A stretch of 5,060 nucleotides of DNA from Anaerolineae bacterium (GTDB taxonomy: Bacteria; Chloroflexota; Anaerolineae; JACIWR01): NCBI GenBank assembly GCA_021162125.1, contig JAGGZG010000065.1:1-5060 (forward strand). Direction: 5' to 3'. The position numbers and the translations under genes are program-made. Shown here one piece after another: positions 1 through 4,534 of this stretch (the stretch's first letter is position 1; every line of letters starts with the position of its first letter). The notes beneath the pieces were generated by a model, which was not told the DNA's origin, searched no databases, and was given only the letters and a program-made list of their open reading frames with translations.

Positions 1-1
1 C

Positions 2-961
2 GCCCGCCTGGCCGAAGAGGAGTACTGGGGTATAGATGACCTGGCTGCGCGCGTCCATCAGGCCACGATGAAGGGGTTGCGGGTGCTGGTGCGGGTGGAT
101 TACGACCTGGGGCAGAGTTTACCGCCGGCGGACGATTACCTGGCCCTGGGGGAATATCTTCAGTACCTGCAACGGTTGGCGCGGGATGACCGCTTGTGGG
201 AAGTATACGGTTACTTCCTGGGCAGTGGCTACAACAGTCTGGACAGCAACTCCCAGTCCCCGGAGCAAGCGGTGACGCCGGAGTGGTACGCGCGTCTCTT
301 CAACGGCTATGGTGAAGACGTCTCCCACACGGACAACGCCGTGCAGGTGATGAGAGCGGAGAACCCCCAGGTGCGGGTGCTGGTTGGCCCGGTACGGCCC
401 TGGAATACCGATCAGAATGGAGAACGACGCTACACCATGGACGCGCCCTGGCTCAACTACATGAACACGCTGGTAGCGATGCTGGACGAGGGAGCGCGGG
501 CCAAGTTGGCGGCCGGCATTCCCCTGGCCGCACCCGACGGCTTTGCCCTGCACGTTCCAGGCCGTCCTGAGGCCGCGCAATTGGCCGGTCGGGACGGGGC
601 CGAGGAGCCCCGGCTGGACCTGCGGCGGGCGGAATGGGGAGGGGCTCAGGCTGGCTTTCGTATCTATCAGGACTGGCTGGCCATCATCAACTCCTATCCC
701 ACCACACGGGGGCTGCCGGTTTACATCACCTCCACCAACACCTTTGCCCCCGACGAGGGCACTCCCCCGGCGCAGAACTATCCGCAGGGGTGGCTGGCAG
801 CGGCGCTGGAGGAGATCAACCAGGAGCCGCAGGTACAGGCCCTCTGCTGGTTCCTCGACTACTATCCCCACACCACGCAATGGGATTGGTTCAGCCTCAC
901 CCGTCACCCCGGTCGTCTGATAGATGCGGCGGAAGAGTTTGATGCGCTGTTAAAGCCGTAA
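2..961 (+). CDS. Glycoside-hydrolase-like TIM-barrel protein, 3' part (5' end outside window)
   Basis: The frame is open from the first bases of the window, so the ATG at 68 is internal and the true start lies upstream. Residue numbers here count from that ATG. The layout fits the C-terminal half of a clan-A-type (beta/alpha)8 glycosidase barrel: a beta strand (LRVLVRVDYD, 4-13), a strand ending in GYFLGSGYN (48-56) followed by VTPEWYARLFNGYG, a strand NPQVRVLVGPVRPWNTD, a strand GFALHVPGRP, then LPVYITSTNTF (about 216-226) and a last strand QALCWFLDYY. In active relatives the fourth strand usually ends in Asn-Glu (acid/base) and the seventh carries Glu (nucleophile). Here the matching positions appear to be Ser-Gly (53-54) and Ser222, so it may be a non-catalytic carbohydrate-binding relative. 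No terminator follows; the gene runs into a repeat cluster and then the RR1 gene. The fold call is moderately sure, the substrate unknown. Confidence 0.65.
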   Translation, partial: ARLAEEEYWGIDDLAARVHQATMKGLRVLVRVDYDLGQSLPPADDYLALGEYLQYLQRLARDDRLWEVYGYFLGSGYNSLDSNSQSPEQAVTPEWYARLFNGYGEDVSHTDNAVQVMRAENPQVRVLVGPVRPWNTDQNGERRYTMDAPWLNYMNTLVAMLDEGARAKLAAGIPLAAPDGFALHVPGRPEAAQLAGRDGAEEPRLDLRRAEWGGAQAGFRIYQDWLAIINSYPTTRGLPVYITSTNTFAPDEGTPPAQNYPQGWLAAALEEINQEPQVQALCWFLDYYPHTTQWDWFSLTRHPGRLIDAAEEFDALLKP

Positions 962-1048
962 AACGTAAGGAGTAAAACGTAGGCTTCGTACCAGAGGTCT
1001 TCGCGTGTTACGCATTACGCTTTACGCATTACGTTCTTACGCATTACG
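957..1048. repeat. CGTAA-type short repeat cluster with inverted arms
   Basis: The left side (957-981) overlaps the stop codon of the upstream gene and contains GTAAAACGTA twice (958-967 and 972-981), 14 bp apart. The right side carries TTACGCATTACG three times (1008-1019, 1022-1033, 1037-1048), with 14- and 15-bp periods. The reverse complement of the right unit, CGTAATGCGTAA, matches the left CGTAAAACGTAA at 10 of 12 bases, so the two sides are inverted relative to each other and could pair around a loop of about 26 bases. The cluster fills the whole gap between the barrel gene and RR1. Its role is unknown. It resembles the short intergenic tandem repeats that accumulate in some Chloroflexota and cyanobacteria. 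Confidence 0.75.
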
Positions 1049-1062
1049 AGAGAGACTTATCC

Positions 1063-1692
1063 ATGAGCGAAGTTATTCGCATTCTGCTGGCCGACGATCA
1101 CCCGACCCTGCGCGTGGGACTGCGGGTACTGTTAGATCAAGCGCCGGACGTGGAGGTGGTAGGGGAGGCGGAGGACGGCGAGGAAGCGCTGGCGCTGATC
1201 GAAGCGCTCGCGCCGGACGTGGCCGTGCTGGACTGCCAGTTACCGGGGATGAGCGGGCCGCAGGTGGCGGCGGAGATGCAGCGGCGGGGTCTACCGACCA
1301 AAGTGCTGGCCCTCAGCTCCTATAGTGATGATCATTACGTACGGGGGATGCTGGAGGCGGGGGCGGTAGGCTACCTGCTGAAAAGCGAAGCTCCGGAGGT
1401 GATCGTGGCTGCGGTGCGGTCAGCAGTCGAGGGAGGAAGCTACTGCAGCCCGCCGGTAGCGTCGAAAATAGCCGCCTGGGCACGGGGGGATCTGCCTGCT
1501 GGTCTGACAAGGCGTGAGATTGAGGTACTACGGCTGGTGGCGGAGGGGCTGAGCAACAAGGAGATTGCTCATAGGCTGAAGGTGACGGAGCGAACCGCGG
1601 AGTTTCACGTAGGCAACATTTTGAGGAAGTTGGGGGTGGCCTCGCGGGTGGAAGCGGCGATGTGGGCGAAGGAGCAGAGCATGGTTTCCTGA
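1063..1692 (+). CDS. NarL/FixJ-type response regulator with LuxR HTH (RR1)
   Basis: This 209-residue protein has the standard length and order of the NarL/FixJ family: a receiver at about 4-120 and a LuxR/GerE helix-turn-helix at about 148-205. The receiver keeps the acidic pair D11-D12, the phosphoacceptor D57 (in VAVLDCQLPGMSG), S85 at the switch position and K107 (in YLLKSEA), so it should be phosphorylatable by a partner histidine kinase; none is visible here. The HTH includes LTRREIEVLRLVAEGLSNKEIA and a recognition helix around 175-190 in which the usual Val of the TV-x-x-H pattern is Ala179 and the usual Ser is Gly184. The ATG at 1063 places the N-terminus where the family expects it; a purine-rich GAGAGAG lies about 10 bases upstream. 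The gene ends in an intrinsic terminator, and two palindromes lie just beyond it in front of a secreted-protein gene, the likely target (inference). A truncated copy lies 1925 bp downstream. Confidence 0.93.
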   Translation: MSEVIRILLADDHPTLRVGLRVLLDQAPDVEVVGEAEDGEEALALIEALAPDVAVLDCQLPGMSGPQVAAEMQRRGLPTKVLALSSYSDDHYVRGMLEAGAVGYLLKSEAPEVIVAAVRSAVEGGSYCSPPVASKIAAWARGDLPAGLTRREIEVLRLVAEGLSNKEIAHRLKVTERTAEFHVGNILRKLGVASRVEAAMWAKEQSMVS

Positions 1693-1718
1693 TGGTAGGT
1701 TTGCAGATTCATCCTGCT

Positions 1719-1747
1719 GCCTCGGTGTTGAGGCCGGGGCTTTTTTT
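1719..1747 (+). terminator. Intrinsic terminator of RR1
   Basis: GCCTCGG (1719-1725) pairs with CCGGGGC (1734-1740) in a 7-bp stem with one G-T wobble and an 8-base loop, followed directly by seven T residues (1741-1747). It lies 27 bases after the RR1 stop, so it should separate RR1 transcription from the effector promoter downstream. The same structure recurs at 3645-3673. Confidence 0.88.
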
Positions 1748-1776
1748 GTTGGACTCAGGGGATGCCTAAGTTACTT

Positions 1777-1817
1777 ACCTGTGGAAATCCACAGGTCGAA
1801 CTGTGGTAATCCACAGT
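1777..1817 (+). promoter_or_regulatory. Paired palindromic operator upstream of effector 1
   Basis: Two dyads are visible. Box 1 (1777-1796), ACCTGTGGAAATCCACAGGT, has perfect 9-bp arms around AA. Box 2 (1800-1817), ACTGTGGTAATCCACAGT, has perfect 7-bp arms around TAAT. Their centres are 22 bp apart, about two helical turns, so a dimer on each would lie on the same face. Box 2 touches the -35 element, the usual place for an activator that contacts RNA polymerase. The outer six bases of box 1, ACCTGT and ACAGGT, are those of the Vibrio fischeri lux box, also a 20-bp dyad beside a -35. RR1 and RR2 have the matching class of DNA-binding domain, so they are the leading candidate binders; this is inference. 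Confidence 0.72.
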
Positions 1818-1845
1818 AGACAAGCAGTCCCACGTGTGGTACACT
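1817..1845 (+). promoter_or_regulatory. Extended -10 sigma70-type promoter of effector 1
   Basis: The -35 is TAGACA (1817-1822, five of six to TTGACA) and the -10 is TACACT (1840-1845), separated by 17 bp. TGG directly before the -10 makes an extended -10. Transcription would start near 1851-1853. Both hexamers, the TG and the spacer length are retained in the second copy (3745-3773) although spacer bases have changed, which supports function. Confidence 0.78.
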
Positions 1846-1855
1846 GGAGATGCGT

Positions 1856-1872
1856 CACCGGAGAGGCCGGTG
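1856..1872 (+). promoter_or_regulatory. 5'-UTR hairpin at the predicted mRNA start
   Basis: CACCGG (1856-1861) and CCGGTG (1867-1872) form a perfect 6-bp stem with a five-base loop, within a few bases of the predicted transcription start and 14 bases before the Shine-Dalgarno. The second copy retains it with a wobble pair. A hairpin at the extreme 5' end often protects mRNA from decay; that role is inferred. Confidence 0.55.
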
Positions 1873-1899
1873 AGTATATCAATCACAGGAGGTTTTGAA

Positions 1900-2802
1900 A
1901 TGCGTAGGATCAAGTTTCTCTCAGTGTTCGCGTTGCTGGCGCTGCTGTCGAGCGTTGGGCCGGGTGTAGCGATGGCTCAAGATCCACCGCCAGAGCCTCA
2001 AGTGATTCAGGATATCCCCGTGGAGCCCGCGATGCAGGAGGCTGCCGAAGCAAATGCAGCAACTGCTTCCAAATTCGGTATTCCAGCGATAGAGGAAAAA
2101 GAGCTACAAAGGAGAATTGAAAGGTGGGATGAAGAAGTTGTCAAAGAACGTGCAAGACTCGAACCACCCGATCCGGAGGTCAATTCCGGTGCTCAGATTC
2201 TGGCAGAGGATCCAGGCGGAGGGGGAGGGGGAGGCACTGCGGTTCCGATAGGGACTAACTATACTTTCACGTATGCTAGTGAAGGAAAAAATGGTCACTC
2301 CTCTTCGGGGATGTCCGGCAGTACCACTTCGTATAACTTATCACAGAGGCGCAACAATGTTAGTGCCTGGGCTTATGGTGTAGGTAATGCTTCCGGCTGG
2401 GCTTGGACAGGCCGGCGTTTCACCGTGAGCGGAACTGGCTCACGACTCTGTTATGTGGATTTCGTAGGATGGGCAGGGGTCAATCTGTTGGGTGGTTACG
2501 GTGGCAGAGCATCGTGGAAAGTCGTGGTGAAGGTCTTCGATGCCACCGTGGGTTCTTATATCGGGCAAGCGACGGTCTTTGACGAATATAGTGCCAACAA
2601 CCAGATCATCGTTGACGGAGGCGACTACAGTAGATCAGTACTGGTGTCTTTACGGGCTGGACACACGTATGTAGTGTATGTTGTCACCTATGGTGACGTG
2701 AACCAATGGGGCGTTCCGCCGGCGTGGTTTATAAGCAAAATGGAGTCGGGAACGGATTCCCTCCACACCAAGTGGAATCAGATAAGATTGCGCTGGCAAT
2801 AG
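1900..2802 (+). CDS. Secreted protein of unknown function, effector 1
   Basis: The start is the ATG at 1900, preceded by AGGAGGT (1887-1893) at ideal spacing. An in-frame GTG at 1834 lies inside the promoter spacer and cannot be the start. The 300-residue product begins with a Sec signal peptide: MRRIK, a hydrophobic core (7-19) and probable cleavage after AMA (24-26). The mature protein has three parts: an acidic, charged, probably helical stretch (about 27-95) rich in Glu, Arg and Pro; a run of seven Gly (106-112) that looks like a flexible linker; and a region (about 118-300) of alternating polar and hydrophobic residues rich in Gly, Ser, Tyr and Trp, typical of an extracellular beta-sandwich. 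It has one cysteine (184) and no catalytic motif I can name. I do not recognise the family. Its leader matches effector 2 at 18 of the first 30 residues, after which similarity is lost. Base composition is visibly less GC-rich than in RR1. Confidence 0.85.
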   Translation: MRRIKFLSVFALLALLSSVGPGVAMAQDPPPEPQVIQDIPVEPAMQEAAEANAATASKFGIPAIEEKELQRRIERWDEEVVKERARLEPPDPEVNSGAQILAEDPGGGGGGGTAVPIGTNYTFTYASEGKNGHSSSGMSGSTTSYNLSQRRNNVSAWAYGVGNASGWAWTGRRFTVSGTGSRLCYVDFVGWAGVNLLGGYGGRASWKVVVKVFDATVGSYIGQATVFDEYSANNQIIVDGGDYSRSVLVSLRAGHTYVVYVVTYGDVNQWGVPPAWFISKMESGTDSLHTKWNQIRLRWQ

Positions 2803-2819
2803 AACTGGTATCTTAGGAT

Positions 2820-2851
2820 TCTGACTGCCCTTCACACAAGAGGCAGTCAGA
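2820..2851 (+). terminator. Perfect 10-bp hairpin after effector 1 (terminator-like, poor T tract)
   Basis: TCTGACTGCC (2820-2829) pairs perfectly with GGCAGTCAGA (2842-2851) around a 12-base loop containing CACACA. It begins 18 bases after the effector stop. The following bases, CATTCTTATCT, are only moderately T-rich, so it may be a weak terminator or a 3'-end stabiliser rather than a classic intrinsic terminator. Confidence 0.6.
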
Positions 2852-2887
2852 CATTCTTATCTGTGTAAATAAGCGAGGTGAGTATTT

Positions 2888-3118
2888 ATGGTAGATTCCA
2901 AGGTGATGTTGGCCCACGTTCTAAACTGGCTCATTATCATTGTCATTGTCACGGTTGCCCTGCTCGTTGGTCGAGATGCTCGGAAGAAAGGACGCTCTTG
3001 GACTGGTACGATAGTGTGGGTTTTAGTATCAATATTTTTGTTCCCTATTGGCGTGGGCCTATACTTCTTCCTTGGAAGACCACAAGGTCGGTCACACGCT
3101 GCTGACGACCAAGTCTAA
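2888..3118 (+). CDS. Small two-TM membrane protein, PLDc_N-like
   Basis: This 76-residue protein starts at an ATG eight bases after GAGGTG (2874-2879). It has two hydrophobic segments (about 8-27 and 41-62) joined by a basic loop, GRDARKKGRS (28-37), which the positive-inside rule places in the cytoplasm. The second segment ends in FPIGVGLYFFLGR. This pattern, a GRDA-type basic loop followed by FPIG and LGR, resembles the small membrane domain at the N-terminus of cardiolipin-synthase-like phospholipase D proteins, which also occurs alone in many bacteria with unknown function. No catalytic domain is attached. An alternative GTG start at 2878 is in another frame and is not supported. The gene ends 18 bp before homology to RR1 begins, so it occupies the place where the missing 5' part of RR2 would have been. 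Confidence 0.75.
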   Translation: MVDSKVMLAHVLNWLIIIVIVTVALLVGRDARKKGRSWTGTIVWVLVSIFLFPIGVGLYFFLGRPQGRSHAADDQV

Positions 3119-3617
3119 TTTTGCCTCTGTTCTCCAGCCGGACGTGGCCGTGCTGGACTGCCGGTTGCCGGGGATGAGCGGGCCGCAGGTAGCGGCGGAG
3201 ATGAAGCGGCGGGGTCTACCGACCAAGGTGCTGGCCCTCAGCTCCTATAGTGATGATCATTACGTACGGGGGATGCTGGAGGCAGGGGCGGTAGGCTACC
3301 TGCTGAAAAGCGAAGCGCCGGAGGTGATCGTGGCCGCGGTGCGGGCGGCAGTCGAGGGAGAAAGCTACTTCAGTCCGCCGGTGGTGGAGAAGGTGGCCGC
3401 CTGGGCGCGGGGAGAGCGGCCGGGTGGGCTGACAGAGCGGGAACTGGAGGTGCTGCGGCTGGTAGCTGAGGGGCTGAGCAATAAAGAGATTGCCCAGAGG
3501 TTACAAATGACAAGGCGCACCGTGGAGTTTCACGTGAGCAACATCCTGAAGAAGTTAGGAGTAACTTCGCGGGTGGAAGCGGCGATGTGGGCGAGGGAAC
3601 AGGGCGTGATCTCCTGA
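3048..3617 (+). CDS. N-terminally truncated LuxR-type response regulator (RR2)
   Basis: From Pro31 (codon 3138-3140) to the end, this protein aligns to RR1 residues 51-209 without gaps, 134 of 159 identical by hand count. The first 50 RR1 residues are missing, including both receiver strands and helices that carry the D11-D12 pair. The first 30 residues here are unrelated and arise from reading the end of the membrane-protein gene in another frame from a TTG at 3048, so this start is poorly supported and no Shine-Dalgarno is evident. The phosphoacceptor equivalent (D37), K87 and the complete HTH (about 128-185) remain. The recognition helix is more canonical than in RR1 (RRTVEFHVSN). Without the acidic pocket the receiver should not fold or be phosphorylated normally, so the protein is either a pseudogene product or a DNA-binding form free of receiver control. 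It is probably co-transcribed with the membrane protein and ends in its own terminator. Confidence 0.7.
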   Translation: MAWAYTSSLEDHKVGHTLLTTKSNFASVLQPDVAVLDCRLPGMSGPQVAAEMKRRGLPTKVLALSSYSDDHYVRGMLEAGAVGYLLKSEAPEVIVAAVRAAVEGESYFSPPVVEKVAAWARGERPGGLTERELEVLRLVAEGLSNKEIAQRLQMTRRTVEFHVSNILKKLGVTSRVEAAMWAREQGVIS

Positions 3618-3644
3618 TGGTCAAGTTTGCGGATTCGTACTGAT

Positions 3645-3673
3645 GCCTCGGTATTGAGAGCCGGGGCTTTTTT
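3645..3673 (+). terminator. Intrinsic terminator of RR2
   Basis: GCCTCGG (3645-3651) pairs with CCGGGGC (3661-3667), a 7-bp stem with one G-T wobble and a nine-base loop, followed by six T residues. It matches the terminator of RR1; the loop has changed while the stem is unchanged. Confidence 0.87.
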
Positions 3674-3702
3674 GTTGGGATCAGGGGATACCTAAGTTAC
3701 TT

Positions 3703-3745
3703 ACCTGTGGAAATCCACAGGATAAAAACTGTGGTTTTCCACAGT
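3703..3745 (+). promoter_or_regulatory. Paired palindromic operator upstream of effector 2
   Basis: Box 1 (3703-3722) equals the upstream copy except for its last base (T to A). Box 2 (3728-3745), ACTGTGGTTTTCCACAGT, keeps both 7-bp arms, while its centre has changed from TAAT to TTTT. The spacer between boxes is also rewritten and two bases longer, so the centres are 24 bp apart instead of 22. Arms conserved against changing centre and spacer is the pattern expected of a protein-binding dyad. Box 2 again touches the -35. Confidence 0.72.
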
Positions 3746-3773
3746 AGACAAGCCGTCTCATGTGTGGTACACT
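3745..3773 (+). promoter_or_regulatory. Extended -10 sigma70-type promoter of effector 2
   Basis: TAGACA (3745-3750), a 17-bp spacer and TACACT (3768-3773) preceded by TGG, as in front of effector 1. Predicted transcription start is near 3779-3781. Confidence 0.78.
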
Positions 3774-3783
3774 GGAGATGCGT

Positions 3784-3800
3784 CACCGGAGGGCCTGGTG
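3784..3800 (+). promoter_or_regulatory. 5'-UTR hairpin of effector 2
   Basis: CACCGG (3784-3789) pairs with CTGGTG (3795-3800), a 6-bp stem with one G-U wobble and a five-base loop. The C-to-T change relative to the first copy keeps pairing in RNA. Confidence 0.52.
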
Positions 3801-3828
3801 AGTATCTAAATTACGAGGAGGTTTTGGA

Positions 3829-4500
3829 ATGCGTAAGGTCAAGTATCTTGTAGTGCTCGTGTTATTGGCGTTGTTGGTGAGCGCTGGACCTGGCGGGGTG
3901 ATGAGCCAGGGGCCGCCGACGGCGCAGGTGCCGGCGCGTGTTCCATCAGACCAGGTGCCAGAAGAAGTCAACGTCGCTGGTGTCAGCGAAAGCGTGCTGG
4001 TCTCCCCTGCCGAAGGCGAGGTAATAGCCGAAATGCCGGTTTCGGGGAGAGTTCCCGACGACCAGGTGCCTGCTGAAGTGAACAAGGTGGAGTTCACAGA
4101 AGTCATAGCGGTGCCCGTTGCCGAGGTGGGCTCTGCACAGCCGTCGGGATCGTTGGACTCTGGTACGGTGACCCTCACATACGGGTTCTATTGGTACCAG
4201 TTTTCTCCTACTCACGTGGCCGTGGCCGGGTATGCTCGAACGGAGTCGGACTTCTGTGCTCAAAGGCTTTTCGCCCGCGTCAAGCTTTATCGAGACGTGG
4301 AGCATGATGGCACCTGGGAGTTTATGGATGAAGATGACGCAAACGCAACAGGAGCCTGCGTTACCGATTCAGGAGAGGCGAAAACCAGCTTCTGGACAGC
4401 GCCTAACAACACCGATTGGAAGGTAAACACAGAATACCTTGCCAGATGGGATAGCAATACGCAGATTTGGAATAGGCAGAAGGTGGATTCTTTCCCATAG
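3829..4500 (+). CDS. Secreted protein of unknown function, effector 2
   Basis: The ATG at 3829 follows AGGAGGT (3816-3822) at the same spacing as in effector 1. The 223-residue product starts with a Sec signal peptide (MRKVK, core 6-19, probable cleavage near VMS, 24-26). Next comes a Pro/Val/Glu-rich region containing an internal repeat: RVPSDQVPEEVN (37-48) and RVPDDQVPAEVN (74-85), 37 residues apart. The C-terminal part (about 110-223) is rich in Tyr, Trp, Thr and Val and looks like a beta-rich extracellular domain, with an acidic loop (about 156-170) that might bind a metal and two cysteines (143, 177) that could form a disulfide. I do not recognise the family and see no enzyme motif. After the signal peptide it shows no evident similarity to effector 1 despite the shared promoter and leader. 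No terminator follows directly, so the next ORF may lie on the same transcript. Confidence 0.83.
   Translation: MRKVKYLVVLVLLALLVSAGPGGVMSQGPPTAQVPARVPSDQVPEEVNVAGVSESVLVSPAEGEVIAEMPVSGRVPDDQVPAEVNKVEFTEVIAVPVAEVGSAQPSGSLDSGTVTLTYGFYWYQFSPTHVAVAGYARTESDFCAQRLFARVKLYRDVEHDGTWEFMDEDDANATGACVTDSGEAKTSFWTAPNNTDWKVNTEYLARWDSNTQIWNRQKVDSFP
3937..4083 (+). repeat. 37-residue internal repeat in effector 2
   Basis: Two coding units start at 3937 and 4048, 111 bp apart. Both encode RVP-x-DQVP-x-EVN followed by a Val/Glu-rich tail. Several codons differ synonymously, so the protein sequence is better kept than the DNA. It lies between the signal peptide and the beta-rich domain, as expected for a stalk or spacer. 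Confidence 0.7.
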
Positions 4501-4534
4501 AGTTGGTCATGCTTGATAGCGTCGTCATTTACTG

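Larger units (their letters stand above)
1212..1989 (+). repeat. Tandem duplication, upstream copy (RR C-part to signal peptide)
   Basis: This segment is repeated at 3137-3918. The offset is exactly 1925 through the response-regulator coding part, 1926 at the terminator and first palindrome, 1928 at the promoter and 1929 at the effector start codon, so only a few single-base indels separate the copies, all in non-coding DNA. Homology begins abruptly inside the receiver-coding region and ends about 90 bp into the effector gene, after the signal peptide. Confidence 0.9.
3137..3918 (+). repeat. Tandem duplication, downstream copy (RR C-part to signal peptide)
   Basis: This is the second copy of 1212-1989. 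The left edge is sharp: bases before 3137 have no match to the RR1 gene. The right edge is gradual, fading after the signal peptide codons of effector 2. Divergence is uneven along the copy: very low in the receiver part, higher in the HTH and leader. Confidence 0.9.

Noticed and set aside
119..907. Long minus-strand open frame across the barrel gene
   Set aside because: It is the antisense shadow of a GC-rich gene with a clear protein fold on the + strand; its translation is Arg/Pro/Gly-rich with no recognisable motif.
957..1048. CRISPR array
   Set aside because: The units are only 10-12 bp with 2-4 bp between them; there are no spacers of suitable length.
1005..1325. Open frame starting in the repeat cluster and overlapping RR1
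   Set aside because: It is a frame shadow of RR1 with low-complexity Arg/Gly/Ala composition.
1777..1796. BlaI/MecI or CopY-type operator
   Set aside because: Those operators centre on TACA and TGTA half-sites. These arms are CTGTGG/CCACAG, and no such repressor gene is present.
1777..1817. DnaA-box-like sequences (TCCACA arms; TTTTCCACA in the second copy) hinting at a replication origin
   Set aside because: Only one of the half-sites fits the DnaA consensus fully. The sites form symmetric dyads fixed to a promoter, and there is no AT-rich unwinding region or replication gene.
1834..1899. GTG at 1834 as start of effector 1
   Set aside because: It lies inside the promoter spacer, upstream of the predicted transcript start, and would bury the signal peptide. 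The ATG at 1900 has a strong Shine-Dalgarno.
2852..2887. Promoter for the small membrane protein
   Set aside because: The region is A/T-rich with a TGTAAAT-like element, but I find no -35 at acceptable spacing.
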